Numbered from the stretch's first letter, positions 8,751 through 18,210 are shown. The stretch: 46,912 bases of DNA from Ruminococcus sp. (GCF_016283395.1 NZ_JAEEMU010000057.1:1-46912), one strand, 5' to 3'. Numbers and translations are program-made. Notes: generated from the letters alone by a model not told the origin.

Positions 8751-9335
8751 TTACTTTCCAAGTATTTCCGGCATATCAAGTATACGGTAATATGCTTTCT
8801 TATCCATGCCGGATCTGTTGAAATTCCAGTATTCAGCCGCAGTCCTGTAAGCTATAGCGGCTTCCGCCATATATTCCTTTGACATCTCAAACATAATCTT
8901 TACAATGCCGTCACATTCACATATACTGCCGAACAACATTTTAATATAGCTGTCAATATCGACCTCATAAAACGTAAGCTCGTCATAGTCCTTTTTGAGC
9001 TGTTTGTATGGACAGCTGACCCTTTTACCGCTCACGCTGCCATACATTATACCAACATCATATTCTATCTCATTTCGTATATCACGGCTCTGCCCTGCAT
9101 TAAGAGCTTTAAGCTCATTTTCGTTTCTGCCTGTAAGCAGCCAGAGCTGACCATTCTGAAGTCTGTCATTTTCACTGACATCAATGAACTTATAATTTTC
9201 CAGCTGCGATCTTACACTGTTCAGATGCTGTCTTTTTCTTATAGTACATATCTCTGTCAGTATTTTCTTTTCATTTATAAGCATATCAAGATGAATTGAT
9301 GCCGATACTTCATCGGCACATTCGAGTTTTCCCAT
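8751..9335 (-). CDS. hypothetical protein, 194 residues
   Basis: I do not recognise this family. It encodes a 194-residue soluble protein without a signal peptide or membrane segment. The N-terminal half is mixed charged and helical (MLINEKKILTEICTIRKRQ). The middle has a cysteine-containing GKRVSCPYKQLKKDYDELTFYEVD segment, and the C-terminus is aromatic-rich (AAEYWNFNRSG). The ribosome site is weak (GTGAAGC). It is flanked on both sides by intergenic repeats and stands alone, not clearly in an operon. Codon use resembles its neighbours, so it is probably a real gene, but no role can be assigned. Confidence 0.7.
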   Translation of the reverse strand: MGKLECADEVSASIHLDMLINEKKILTEICTIRKRQHLNSVRSQLENYKFIDVSENDRLQNGQLWLLTGRNENELKALNAGQSRDIRNEIEYDVGIMYGSVSGKRVSCPYKQLKKDYDELTFYEVDIDSYIKMLFGSICECDGIVKIMFEMSKEYMAEAAIAYRTAAEYWNFNRSGMDKKAYYRILDMPEILGK

Positions 9336-9390
9336 TTTCTATGCTTCACCTGCCTATACGAATGATACTGTTGCCTGCATCGTGATTGAC

Positions 9391-9480
9391 GGGCGGATAA
9401 TATCCGCCCCTACAGGCTAATGGCTAACGCCTAAGAGCTAAGGGCTAAAATCATAATTCAGCAAAGCTGAATTATGATTT
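9391..9480. repeat. composite intergenic repeat: GC palindrome, GGCTAA units, AT palindrome
   Basis: Three modules in a row: GGGCGGATAATATCCGCCC (9391-9409, perfect 9-bp arms) followed by CCTACA; GGCTAATGGCTAACGCCTAAG-like units (9416-9447); and a 15-bp perfect inverted repeat, AAATCATAATTCAGC with AAA loop, at 9448-9480. The last module supplies the final two codons and stop of the 80-residue gene on the minus strand. Confidence 0.8.
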
Positions 9481-9714
9481 ATACTGCTCTTCCAGCCATT
9501 TTATCATATTGTCGAAGCCTTCCTGTGTACGTTCAAACTCCGCCTCATGCTCTATCTCAGCCTTCATGGAACAGAGTCTGCCGTGCCATGTCATACATTT
9601 AAGCACATCGCCGTTCAGTATCTTATATGCGAAATCGCCCTTGCTTCCCGAGAAGTCGTTGCCGCTCTCGAAGTAGTAGAACTTAGGTATCTCAAATATC
9701 TCCGAAACACTCAT
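9472..9714 (-). CDS. small hypothetical protein, 80 residues, coupled to HAD gene
   Basis: An 80-residue soluble protein of unknown function (MSVSEIFEIPKFYYFESG, with a TWHGRLCSMKAEIEHEAEF core and a C-terminal helix ending MIKWLEEQYKS). It begins within the ATGA that overlaps the stop of the HAD phosphatase gene upstream, so it is translationally coupled to it; AGGAG lies a few codons ahead. The aromatic N-terminus and acidic helix suggest a small folded domain. Its last two sense codons and stop lie inside an AT-rich palindromic repeat (9448-9480), so the present C-terminus may have been set by insertion of that repeat. No catalytic motif is seen. Confidence 0.75.
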   Translation of the reverse strand: MSVSEIFEIPKFYYFESGNDFSGSKGDFAYKILNGDVLKCMTWHGRLCSMKAEIEHEAEFERTQEGFDNMIKWLEEQYKS

Positions 9715-10370
9715 TCTTTCATGCTCCTCTCAAAATACTCTATTGCTTCGTCAAGGCTGTTATATACTGCCGACAGAAGCGGCTTTATCTCATCATCGGG
9801 CTGGGTCATATCGGGTATCATTATGGCGTGACAGCCTGCTGCATGAGCAGCTGTGATACCGTTGGGCGAGTCCTCAAAAGCAGCGCACTCCTGAGGCGGA
9901 AGTCCCAGCTCTTTAGCTGCCGTAAGGTATATATCGGGAGCAGGCTTGCCGTTTGTTATCATGTCTCCGCAGACCATAGCCGAAAAATAGTCATAAGCAC
10001 CTATAGTACGCAGATATTCGTTAGTCCTGTTACTTGGTGTAGCCGTTGCCACAGCCATTTTTATGCCGTGGTCGCGGAGATAGTCCAGAAGAGTGAACAG
10101 TCCCTTTTTCACTTCAAGACCGTTTTCCTTTATGTACTCGTTCATAAGCACAGTTCTGTGCGCACGTATCTCCTCTGTGGGACAGTCCTCGCCCAGAAAG
10201 CTCTTTATCTTTGGAATGGAGAATTTTCTCGCCATACTGCGGATAGCGTAAACGTGCTCGGGCTTCATATCGTAGCCGTAATCCTTAGCCGCCAGTATCC
10301 AGAATTTGAGATAGAGCTTTTCGGTGTCTATCATAAGACCGTCCATATCAAAAATCGCGCCTTTTAACAT
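9711..10370 (-). CDS. HAD-superfamily hydrolase, beta-phosphoglucomutase/phosphatase-like
   Basis: A 219-residue subfamily IA HAD enzyme. The nucleophile motif is IFDMDGLMIDTE (Asp8, Asp10), followed by a helical cap (residues about 18-85), motif II VATATPSNR, the conserved Lys in NGKPAPDIY and the acidic motif FEDSPNG. This pattern fits a phosphatase or phosphoglucomutase acting on small phosphorylated sugars; the substrate cannot be read from sequence. The full family length is present. AAGGAG precedes the ATG. The stop overlaps the next small gene by four bases (ATGA), indicating co-translation. It lies between glgA and unknown genes, and a link to glycogen metabolism is only positional. 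Confidence 0.92.
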   Translation of the reverse strand: MLKGAIFDMDGLMIDTEKLYLKFWILAAKDYGYDMKPEHVYAIRSMARKFSIPKIKSFLGEDCPTEEIRAHRTVLMNEYIKENGLEVKKGLFTLLDYLRDHGIKMAVATATPSNRTNEYLRTIGAYDYFSAMVCGDMITNGKPAPDIYLTAAKELGLPPQECAAFEDSPNGITAAHAAGCHAIMIPDMTQPDDEIKPLLSAVYNSLDEAIEYFERSMKE

Positions 10371-10429
10371 TATTTGCTCCTTGTTATGTAATATTGCTCA
10401 GTCGCAGTCTGCTCATATAAAGCATACAC

Positions 10430-10492
10430 GGGCGAGCGGAACTCGCCCCTGCAATTATGAATTAAACCAGTAAGGGCGGAACGAGTCCGCCC
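10430..10492. repeat. pair of GC-rich palindromic repeats
   Basis: Two hairpins: GGGCGAG-CGGAA-CTCGCCC (10430-10448) preceded by CATACAC and followed by CTGCA, and GGGCGGA-ACGAG-TCCGCCC (10474-10492). They lie between glgA and the HAD gene and belong to the same family as those at 9391, 12410, 12469 and 40871. The arms differ in a compensating way. Confidence 0.82.
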
Positions 10493-10504
10493 TCATACAT
10501 TATT

Positions 10505-11959
10505 TTACCAGTTTATCATCCAGCTGTACATACCCTCGTACTGACGGGCGGAGCTGTTCCATGAGAAATCCTGCTCCATAGCACGTTTTACCATTTCGTC
10601 CCACTGCTTGCGGTTATCGAAATACACTCTCTTGGAGTAATTGATAGTTGACAGCATCTCGTCACCGTTATAGTTGGCAAATGAGAAGCCGTTTCCTGTG
10701 CCCTCAAACTCGTTATAAGGCTGTACTGTGTCTTTAAGACCGCCTGTTTCACGGACTATAGGCAAAGTACCGTATCTCAGCGCGATGAGCTGAGTAAGTC
10801 CGCATGGCTCGAAAAGCGAAGGCATAAGGATAGTATCAGCAGCCGCATATAGCTTATGAGCCAGATTATCATCATAGAGGATATTAGCCGAAACTCTCTC
10901 AGGGTACTTCCACTGATAATGTCTGAACATATTCTCATATCTCGGGTCGCCTGTACCGATAATCACGAACTGTGTATTCTTATCGCAGATACGCTCCATA
11001 GCGTAATTTACGAGGTCAAGTCCCTTCTGATCGGTAAGACGGGAGATAATACCTATCATATACTTGTTCTTATCAACGGGGAGTCCCAGCTGAGCCTGCA
11101 ATTTCTCCTTGTTCTCGGCTTTCTTAGTCTTGAAGTTCTTGGAAGTGAACTTAACAGGTATCTTTTCATCGTTTGCAGGATCGAATACCTTATAGTCGAT
11201 ACCGTTGAGGATACCTCTCAGTGAAGCCGAACGCGCACGGAGAAGTCCGTCAAGCTGCTCGCCGTAGAAAGGATACTTTATCTCCTGAGCGTATGTCTCG
11301 GAAACTGTGGTTATATAGTCTGCATACACCAGACCACCCTTTAGCATATTGGCGTCCTTGTGGAATTCCAGCTTGTCCGAGGTAAACATATAATCGGGCA
11401 GAGCTGTATTGAACTTGAATGTATCTATATCCCATACTCCCTGGAATTTCAGGTTATGGATAGTCATAATGCTCTTTGTTGAGCTGAAAAACGGATTTGT
11501 AGCAAAGGCAGAATGAAGGAAAACAGGTATAAGTGAAGCCTGCCAGTCGTGACAATGGATAATATCGGGACGGAAGCCTATAACAGGCATGATAGCCAGT
11601 ACAGCCTTACAGAAGAAAGTGAACCTTTCGATATCCCATTTCAGATCGGGAGAATATGGCGTATCGCACTTGAAGTAATACTCGTTGTCAACGAAATAGA
11701 ACTTGATACCGTTATATTCATACTCCATTATACCGACATGAACACCCTCACTTCTCATACCGTAGTCCATATAGAAGTGGTGAACATATTTGAATTCATT
11801 CCTGTACTTTTCGGGGATACAGGTGTAATAAGGCATAATAACTCTTACATCAAACTGATTTTTGTCGATATACTGCGGAAGTGCTCCAACAACGTCAGCA
11901 AGACCGCCTGTCTTTATAAATGGAACGCACTCAGAAGCGGCGAATAGAATATTGTTCAT
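10505..11959 (-). CDS. glgA: glycogen synthase (ADP-glucose type, GT5)
   Basis: A 484-residue starch/glycogen synthase transferring glucose from ADP-glucose to alpha-1,4-glucan. The N-terminal GT5 domain begins with the ADP-glucose-binding motif KTGGLADVVGALP (Lys16) and contains the conserved HCHDWQASLIPVFL segment. The C-terminal glycosyltransferase domain has IISRLTDQKGLDL and the SLFEPCGLTQLIALRYGTLPIV/RETGGLKDTV signature. Length is normal for the family. It is preceded by AAAAGGAGATATGCT and a consensus promoter at 12015-12043, and appears monocistronic. Its presence indicates glycogen storage, which is known in rumen cellulolytic ruminococci. Confidence 0.97.
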   Translation of the reverse strand: MNNILFAASECVPFIKTGGLADVVGALPQYIDKNQFDVRVIMPYYTCIPEKYRNEFKYVHHFYMDYGMRSEGVHVGIMEYEYNGIKFYFVDNEYYFKCDTPYSPDLKWDIERFTFFCKAVLAIMPVIGFRPDIIHCHDWQASLIPVFLHSAFATNPFFSSTKSIMTIHNLKFQGVWDIDTFKFNTALPDYMFTSDKLEFHKDANMLKGGLVYADYITTVSETYAQEIKYPFYGEQLDGLLRARSASLRGILNGIDYKVFDPANDEKIPVKFTSKNFKTKKAENKEKLQAQLGLPVDKNKYMIGIISRLTDQKGLDLVNYAMERICDKNTQFVIIGTGDPRYENMFRHYQWKYPERVSANILYDDNLAHKLYAAADTILMPSLFEPCGLTQLIALRYGTLPIVRETGGLKDTVQPYNEFEGTGNGFSFANYNGDEMLSTINYSKRVYFDNRKQWDEMVKRAMEQDFSWNSSARQYEGMYSWMINW

Positions 11960-12014
11960 AGCATATCTCCTTTTTCGTTATTTGTTACAGCAAACACCTG
12001 TAACCTTAATAAAT

Positions 12015-12043
12015 ATTATATACTAATTCCTGCCATTAGTCAA
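12015..12043 (-). promoter_or_regulatory. sigma-A promoter of glgA
   Basis: On the minus strand, TTGACT (12043-12038), 17 bases, TATAAT (12020-12015), about 55 bases before the glgA start. Confidence 0.85.
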
Positions 12044-12409
12044 CACAAAAATATGAACATTGCACAGCGAGCAGAAACTCCGTGATAATCAACAATAGTA
12101 TTCACCTAAATTTGTACGGAAATTCAAAAAATAATTGTTAGCTTTCGGTATTTAGCGATAAGTACGCAGTACAGGAAAAGCTTTACACAATTATCACTAT
12201 GCACTAACAACTGATAACTAAAAATTTTTTTGATATTCAATGGTTTTCCATTGAAAAAACGTGTTTTTCAGCCCCTTTATGAAAGCAATATAAAACGATT
12301 ATGTATTCCGTATTTATTATATGTATGGGTGAGCAGCTTATCATCGCAGCTTGCGGACACCCAATAGTCGTCCCTACAATGCGTTCATCATGTTTGCATC
12401 GGGATTAAC

Positions 12410-12487
12410 GAGCGAACGGAATTCGCCCCTACACATGGTGTCTTGTTATTTATATGTAAGGCATACACGGGCGCGCGGAACGCGCCC
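12410..12487. repeat. two GC-rich palindromic repeats
   Basis: GAGCGAA-CGGAA-TTCGCCC (12410-12428) and GGGCGCG-CGGAA-CGCGCCC (12469-12487). Both have the CGGAA loop and are followed by CCTACA; the second is preceded by GCATACAC. They are members of the family at 9391, 10430, 10474 and 40871. Confidence 0.82.
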
Positions 12488-12573
12488 CTACAGGCTAACG
12501 GCTAAAGGCTTTTAATTATGCATTACGAATTACGCATTAATAACTAATCACTATGTACTAACCACTAAAAACT

Positions 12574-12603
12574 AAAAAGGGACGGAAAAATCCGTCCCTT
12601 TTT
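12574..12603 (-). terminator. terminator downstream of purL
   Basis: AAAAAGGGACGGA (12574-12586) and TCCGTCCCTTTTT (12591-12603) form a 13-bp perfect stem with AAAA loop, flanked by A and T runs on both strands. It lies about 100 bases past the purL stop. Confidence 0.88.
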
Positions 12604-12705
12604 AATCACGCGATGATATATACCTTTTTGTTTATTATCCCTCGCAGTGATATTCTGTCTTTCACAACAGTTATCATGCGGAGCAAGGGTGCAGCGTCAA
12701 GCTGC

Positions 12706-15700
12706 TTAACTAAAGTATTTAACGCCGCTCTCGAATATCTTCTGGTCTTTTTCACCCTCAACGTTCTTGCAGATGTAGCTGCCCTTACGCTCGGAGTGTC
12801 CCATTTTACCGAATACTCGTCCGTCGGGAGAAGTGATACCCTCGATAGCTTCGATAGAAGTATTCGGATTGTAACGGATATCCATAGTAGGATTGCCGTC
12901 AAGGTCAACGTACTGTGTAGCTATCTGACCGTTCTTAGCAAGCTGCTGTATAAGACTTGCAGGTGCTACGAAGCGTCCCTCACCGTGTGAGATAGCAACT
13001 GTATGTATATCGCCTACCTCACAGCCATAGAGCCAAGGGCTCTTGTTGGAAGCGATACGTGTATTTACCATCATGGACTGGTGGCGGTTGATAGTATTGA
13101 ATGTAAGTGTAGGAGCATCGTCTGCCATATCGATTATCTCGCCGTATGGAACAAGTCCAAGCTTGATAAGTGCCTGGAAGCCGTTGCAGATACCCAGCAT
13201 AAGTCCGTCACGATTCTTTAAGAGATCGTGAACAGCGTCCTTTATCTTAGGATTGCGGAAGAATGCAGTAATGAACTTACCGCTTCCCTCAGGCTCGTCA
13301 CCGCCGCTGAATCCGCCTGGGATCATAATGATCTCTGAACGTCTTACAGCGTTCTCAAAGTATCTTACACTTTCCTCGATATCACCTGCTGAAAGGTTGC
13401 GGATAACTACTACCTCAGGCTTTGCACCTGCCTTCTCGAAAGCTCTTGCAGTATCGTATTCGCAGTTAGTTCCCGGGAATACAGGAATAAGAACTCTCGG
13501 CTTAGCTATCTTTGTAGAAGCTGAAAGCTGGATACGGTTAGGTGAAGAATATGTCTGAGGAGTTGTATCTGTAGTCTTTATGCGGCATGGGAATACAGGC
13601 TCAAGCTTTGCTTCCCATATTCTCTGGAGATTGTCAAGGCTGAGAGTATAATCACGGCAGATGATCTTGTAATCGGAAATAGTCTTACCGATAACGTTCT
13701 CATCGCTCTTTGCATCGCCCTTGAGCTCGATGATGAATGCGCCGTAGCAAGGCTTGAAGAGCTCATTGCTGCTGAGATACGAAGTAAACTCGAAACCTAT
13801 CTTGTTACCGAAGCACATCTTTGCGATACCCTCTGCAAATCCGCCGTAGCCGTTTGTCCATATTGCATTTGCACGGTCATCGGCGATTATCTTCTCTACC
13901 TTGTCGAAGCAAGCCTTTATGCTGTCGAACTTAGGAAGTCCGTTCTCGTCATACTCGGGAACGATAGATATAACTGTATTTCCTGCGCTCTTGAATTCAG
14001 TTGAAACTATCTTGTCTGCCATTGCAGTTGATACTGCGAATGAAACAAGTGTAGGAGGTACGTCGATATTCTCAAAAGTACCTGACATTGAGTCCTTACC
14101 GCCGATAGAACCGCATGAGAGCTCGAGCTGTGCCTTGAATGCACCGAGAAGAGCTGCCATAGGCTTGCCCCAGCGGAGAGGATCGTTCTGTGTTCTCTCG
14201 AAGTATTCCTGGAATGTGAGCCAGCACTTCTTATATGTACCGCCTGCTGCAACTACCTTTGCAACAGACTCGATAACTGCAAGCATTGCACCGTGATAAG
14301 GTGACTTTTCCGATATATCAGGGTTATAGCCCCAGCCCATAAGTGAGCAGGTATTTGTCTCGCCCTTGAGTACAGGTATCTTTGCAGCCATAGCCTGTGA
14401 AGGTGTCATCTGATATACACCGCCGAAAGGCATGAGGACTGTGCCTGCACCGATAGTAGAGTCGAACTTTTCGATAAGTCCCTTCTGTGAGCATACATTG
14501 AGGTTTGACATGAGCTGTGTCCATGACTCAGCCTTGTCTGCGATCTCTTCCTCAGCGCGTGGGAGAGGAGCTTCAACTTCGATATCTGTGAACTTCGGAG
14601 CACCGTTTGAGTTGAGGAACTCACGTGACAGGTCAACGATAGTGTTGCCGTTCCATACCATTTTAAGACGAGGCTCTTCAACAACGTCTGCTACGAGAGT
14701 AGCTTCAAGGTTTTCCTTTGCAGCCTCTTCAAGGAATTTATCAAGGTCCTCGGGAGCTATGACAACTGCCATTCTCTCCTGTGACTCGGAAATAGCTATT
14801 TCAGTACCGTCAAGACCATCGTACTTCTTTGGTACTGCATTAAGGTTGATGATAAGTCCGTCTGTGAGCTCACCGATAGCAACTGAAACGCCGCCTGCAC
14901 CGAAGTCGTTGCAGCGTTTTATCATCTTTGTTACCTCAGGATTGCGGAACAGTCTCTGGAGCTTTCTCTCCTCAGGAGGATTACCCTTCTGTACCTCAGC
15001 ACCGCAGTGTTCAAGTGACTCTAAAGTATGTGACTTTGATGAACCTGTTGCACCGCCGCAGCCGTCACGGCCTGTCTTGCCGCCGAGGAGGATAACGATA
15101 TCTCCCGGTACAGGTCTTTCTCTGCGGATATTCTCAGCAGGAGCAGCACCGAGGACTGCGCCTATCTCCATACGCTTTGCAACATAGCCCGGGTGGTATA
15201 CCTCAGCAACATGACCAGTTGCAAGACCGATCTGGTTGCCGTATGAACTGTAACCGTTTGCAGCTCCGAGAGTTATCTTTCTCTGTGGGAGCTTGCCTGC
15301 GATAGTATCTTCAACAGGAACGAGCGGATTTGCCGCACCTGTTACACGCATAGCCTGATATACATATGAACGTCCCGAAAGCGGGTCACGGATAGCACCG
15401 CCGAGGCAGGTAGCTGCGCCGCCGAAAGGCTCTATCTCTGTAGGGTGGTTGTGGGTCTCGTTCTTGAACATGAGTATCCAGTCCTCGAGCTCGCCGTCGA
15501 TGTCTACCTTTATCTTTACAGAGCAGGCGTTTATCTCTTCACTCTCGTCAAGGTCGGGGAGCTTTCCGTCAGCCTTCAGCTTCTTTGCAGCGATAGTGCC
15601 GAGATCCATAAGAGTAATGGGCTTGTCCGTTCTGCCCAGCTCTTCACGTACATTGATGTACATATCATATGTATCTTTTATATAAGGAGTATTTATCTTT

Positions 15701-16410
15701 ACGTTCTCAACATTTGTGAGGAATGTGGTATGACGGCAGTGGTCAGACCAGTAAGTATCTATCATACGAATTTCTGTGATAGTAGGATTACGCTTTTCCT
15801 CGTTGCGGAAATAATCCTGACAGAACTTGATATCGTCATAGTCCATAGCAAGACCGAACTTGTCAACAAATGCATGGAGTCCCAGTGCATTGAGGTTGAT
15901 AAATCCTTCAAGCTCCTCAACTGTTGTAGGGATATCGTAATTTGTATCGAGAGTCTTTACTGTTTCCAGTGAAGCCTCACGGCTCTCGACAGGGTTGATG
16001 ATATAAGCCTTGAGCTTTGCGAAATCATCATCGCTGATAATGCCTGAGATGATATATACACGGGCATTTCTTACACGGCAGCGTTCTCCCTGACGGAGTA
16101 TCTGTATACACTGCTCGCAGCTGTCAGCTCTCTGGTCGAACTGTCCAGGAAGATACTCTACAGCGAATATCCTGTCAGTCTCTGATATCTGTGGGAGCTC
16201 GTCATATACAACGTCAACGGCAGGCTCTGAGAATACAGTGCTTATAGCTGCCTTGAAATCCTCCTCACTGAGTTTATCTGCGTCGTATCTGTTAAGGATA
16301 CGTACTCCTGAAATGTTTAGTCTGAGTGCAGTTTTTATATCGCTGAGCACAGACTGAGCTTCTACAGCAAATTCAGGCTTCTTTTCAACGTAAATTCTGA
16401 ATACGGACAT
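12706..16410 (-). CDS. purL: phosphoribosylformylglycinamidine synthase, single-chain
   Basis: A 1234-residue single-chain FGAM synthase of the long clostridial form, carrying PurS-, PurL- and PurQ-like parts. It converts FGAR plus glutamine and ATP to FGAM in purine synthesis. An N-terminal PurS-like domain (to about 90) precedes two AIRS-type synthase halves, with DTYWSDHCRHTTF, FKNETHNHPTEIEPFGGAATCLGG and GGKDSMSG. The C-terminal class I glutaminase has PVFPGTNCEYD, the nucleophile loop MLGICNGFQAL and the catalytic His/Glu in ISHGEGRF. AAAGGAGAACTGAATT precedes the ATG. It stands alone with repeats on both sides, away from other pur genes. No purine riboswitch is visible upstream. Confidence 0.97.
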   Translation of the reverse strand: MSVFRIYVEKKPEFAVEAQSVLSDIKTALRLNISGVRILNRYDADKLSEEDFKAAISTVFSEPAVDVVYDELPQISETDRIFAVEYLPGQFDQRADSCEQCIQILRQGERCRVRNARVYIISGIISDDDFAKLKAYIINPVESREASLETVKTLDTNYDIPTTVEELEGFINLNALGLHAFVDKFGLAMDYDDIKFCQDYFRNEEKRNPTITEIRMIDTYWSDHCRHTTFLTNVENVKINTPYIKDTYDMYINVREELGRTDKPITLMDLGTIAAKKLKADGKLPDLDESEEINACSVKIKVDIDGELEDWILMFKNETHNHPTEIEPFGGAATCLGGAIRDPLSGRSYVYQAMRVTGAANPLVPVEDTIAGKLPQRKITLGAANGYSSYGNQIGLATGHVAEVYHPGYVAKRMEIGAVLGAAPAENIRRERPVPGDIVILLGGKTGRDGCGGATGSSKSHTLESLEHCGAEVQKGNPPEERKLQRLFRNPEVTKMIKRCNDFGAGGVSVAIGELTDGLIINLNAVPKKYDGLDGTEIAISESQERMAVVIAPEDLDKFLEEAAKENLEATLVADVVEEPRLKMVWNGNTIVDLSREFLNSNGAPKFTDIEVEAPLPRAEEEIADKAESWTQLMSNLNVCSQKGLIEKFDSTIGAGTVLMPFGGVYQMTPSQAMAAKIPVLKGETNTCSLMGWGYNPDISEKSPYHGAMLAVIESVAKVVAAGGTYKKCWLTFQEYFERTQNDPLRWGKPMAALLGAFKAQLELSCGSIGGKDSMSGTFENIDVPPTLVSFAVSTAMADKIVSTEFKSAGNTVISIVPEYDENGLPKFDSIKACFDKVEKIIADDRANAIWTNGYGGFAEGIAKMCFGNKIGFEFTSYLSSNELFKPCYGAFIIELKGDAKSDENVIGKTISDYKIICRDYTLSLDNLQRIWEAKLEPVFPCRIKTTDTTPQTYSSPNRIQLSASTKIAKPRVLIPVFPGTNCEYDTARAFEKAGAKPEVVVIRNLSAGDIEESVRYFENAVRRSEIIMIPGGFSGGDEPEGSGKFITAFFRNPKIKDAVHDLLKNRDGLMLGICNGFQALIKLGLVPYGEIIDMADDAPTLTFNTINRHQSMMVNTRIASNKSPWLYGCEVGDIHTVAISHGEGRFVAPASLIQQLAKNGQIATQYVDLDGNPTMDIRYNPNTSIEAIEGITSPDGRVFGKMGHSERKGSYICKNVEGEKDQKIFESGVKYFS

Positions 16411-16424
16411 AATTCAGTTCTCCT

Positions 16425-16622
16425 TTCAAACAATTCATAATTCTTAATTCATAATGCTGAACTAATTCATAATTCATAATTCATAATGCATAATTAATGT
16501 ATCGGCTTCGCCGATAATATCAGAATAGTTCTTAAAATCCGTCGCCGTAAGGCGACACCACAATTATGAATTATGCATTATGCATTATGCATTAAAAAAC
16601 ATTATTCATTATGAATTACGCA
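16425..16622. repeat. AT-rich inverted-repeat element between purL and mtaB
   Basis: The left part repeats AATTCATAATTCATAATGC units and the right part repeats the complement, ATTATGAATTATGCATTATGC. Between them lie two GC hairpins, CGGCTTCGCCG (16503-16513) and GTCGCCGTAAGGCGAC (near 16541-16556). The layout resembles a small non-coding mobile element with long imperfect terminal inverted repeats. A related copy lies at 33845-33957. Confidence 0.7.
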
Positions 16623-17933
16623 TTAATACAGGTCGACTGGTCTGCCAAAGCAGAAGTCGTGACCATACTCTTCTATTATAACACTAATTATCTGATTACG
16701 CAAACTTTTTTCGGGATTTTTTCGTGAAATCTTTATTTGTGTATAATCAGGTGCATATCCGCGGTGAAATTCTGTAGAATTTTCACGCTCGAACAGCACA
16801 GGCACTGTTTTGCCTACCAGTGAGCTGAGGTATTTTTCCCTGGTTTCATCTGCTGCGGCAGTCATTTCCTGCCACCTCACCGTCTTGACGCTCTCGGGTA
16901 CCTGTCCGCTCATTTTGTCGGCTCTTGTACCCTTTCTCCGCGAATATCTGAACACATGGACTTTCGCAAAGCCTACCCTGCGTATGAACTCCACGGACTC
17001 TGCATGGTCCTCGTCCGTTTCCTGCGGAAATCCAACCATTACGTCCGTTGTGAATGAGCAGTCGGGGAAGATACTGCGGATACGCTCCGTAAGAGCAAGA
17101 TACTCCGCAGCGGTATATTTGCGGTTCATGGCTTTAAGAGTGCGCTCGCAGCCGCTTTGCAGGGACAAATGGAACTGGGGACAGAACTGTGGCAGGGCTT
17201 TCAGACGCATGAGCAGCTCCTCGGACATCATCTCAGGCTCCAACGAGCCAAGTCTTATACGCTCTATGCCTTTCTCGGCAGCGCATATTTCCGCTGCATC
17301 AGCAAGGTCAAGTCCCCATTCTCTGCCGTAAAATGCAAGGTTTATACCAGAAAGGACTATCTCCTTCTTGCCGCTCTCCGCTATGGCTCTCACCTCATCC
17401 TGCAGTACTTCGGGCTGTTTTGAACGGCAGCGTCCCCTTGCATAGGGTATCATGCAGTATGAGCAGAACTGGTTGCAGCCGTCCTGTATCTTCACGAATG
17501 CACGGGTATTATTGTCGAAACGGGTACATTTCAGCGGCTCAAACACATCGTCAGAGCCGTAGTCCTCTATCTCCACCATGTGCGAGCGCGTTTCAAGGCA
17601 GTTCTTCACCATTCCCACTATATGGCTGCGGAACTTTGTTCCTGCGATAATATCCGCTTCGGAAAGCTTTTCGGCTTCCTCCCTGTTTGCCTGCGGATAG
17701 CAGCCCGTTAGAGCTATGACCGCATCAGGAAGTTCGGCACGGGTCTTTCTCAGAGCCGTAAGGGCACGGCTGTCCCCCGAGGAAGTGACCGTACAGGAAT
17801 TTATGACAACTGCGTCCGCGTCTGCCGATTCTTCCGCGATCTCAAAGTCTGCCTCACGAAAAAGCGACTTCATACATTCAGTTTCATAGTGATTGACCTT
17901 GCAGCCAAAGGTTATAAAATATACTTTATACAT
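16623..17933 (-). CDS. mtaB: tRNA t6A37 methylthiotransferase MtaB
   Basis: A 436-residue radical-SAM methylthiotransferase that adds a methylthio group to t6A37 of tRNA, giving ms2t6A. The N-terminal UPF0004 domain has the three auxiliary-cluster cysteines (Cys11 in TFGCKVN, Cys47 in NSCTVT, Cys78 in TGCYPQ). The radical SAM CxxxCxxC is DGCNQFCSYCMIPYARG (Cys153, 157, 160), and a TRAM-like C-terminal region follows about residue 370. The GCKVN opening separates MtaB from MiaB and RimO. The ribosome site is GGGTGA. It appears monocistronic, separated from purL by a repeat element. Confidence 0.95.
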   Translation of the reverse strand: MYKVYFITFGCKVNHYETECMKSLFREADFEIAEESADADAVVINSCTVTSSGDSRALTALRKTRAELPDAVIALTGCYPQANREEAEKLSEADIIAGTKFRSHIVGMVKNCLETRSHMVEIEDYGSDDVFEPLKCTRFDNNTRAFVKIQDGCNQFCSYCMIPYARGRCRSKQPEVLQDEVRAIAESGKKEIVLSGINLAFYGREWGLDLADAAEICAAEKGIERIRLGSLEPEMMSEELLMRLKALPQFCPQFHLSLQSGCERTLKAMNRKYTAAEYLALTERIRSIFPDCSFTTDVMVGFPQETDEDHAESVEFIRRVGFAKVHVFRYSRRKGTRADKMSGQVPESVKTVRWQEMTAAADETREKYLSSLVGKTVPVLFERENSTEFHRGYAPDYTQIKISRKNPEKSLRNQIISVIIEEYGHDFCFGRPVDLY

Positions 17934-18097
17934 AATTCACCCATAGTTTATAAAATATGCACATTCTGCTGTGTGTATAGTTTGCACAATTATTACTTTG
18001 TGTTTTTATGCACTGTTAATAGTTATCTGCTATCAATAAAAATTGCTATTCCTGTGTCAATCTATTGCACTATTATGACGAAAATTCAGAAAATGGC

Positions 18098-18126
18098 TTG
18101 ACACCGCGCTTTAATAGTGCTATTAT
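18098..18126 (+). promoter_or_regulatory. sigma-A promoter of HPr-like gene
   Basis: TTGACA (18098-18103), 17 bases, TATTAT (18121-18126). An untranslated leader of about 80 bases contains a GCGG/CCGC hairpin and ends in AGGAGG at 18199-18204. Confidence 0.9.
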
Positions 18127-18210
18127 ATAGTTGCGGAAGGGAAAAGCCGCAGAAAAAGAAATAAACAAGAAAAAAACACAACCCAGACATCTGAAAACAG
18201 GAGGTATAGT

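Larger units (their letters stand above)
11960..12705. other. 746-base gene-free spacer between glgA and purL
   Basis: No credible gene. From the glgA side it holds the glgA promoter (12015-12043), TTCAATGG/CCATTGAA with TTTT loop at 12236-12255, a degenerate CACTAACAACTGATAACTAA stretch (12200-12220), two GC palindromes (12410-12428, 12469-12487), GGCTAA units and AT-rich ATTACGAATTACGCATTAA repeats (12490-12570), and the purL terminator (12574-12603). It appears to be an accumulation site for the palindromic repeat family. Confidence 0.75.

Noticed and set aside
12606..12908. Short frame over the 3' end of purL
   Set aside because: It overlaps purL in another frame and has no recognisable protein features.
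16411..16622. Purine riboswitch upstream of purL
   Set aside because: The leader is mostly the AT-rich repeat, and no purine aptamer helices or conserved loops could be found.
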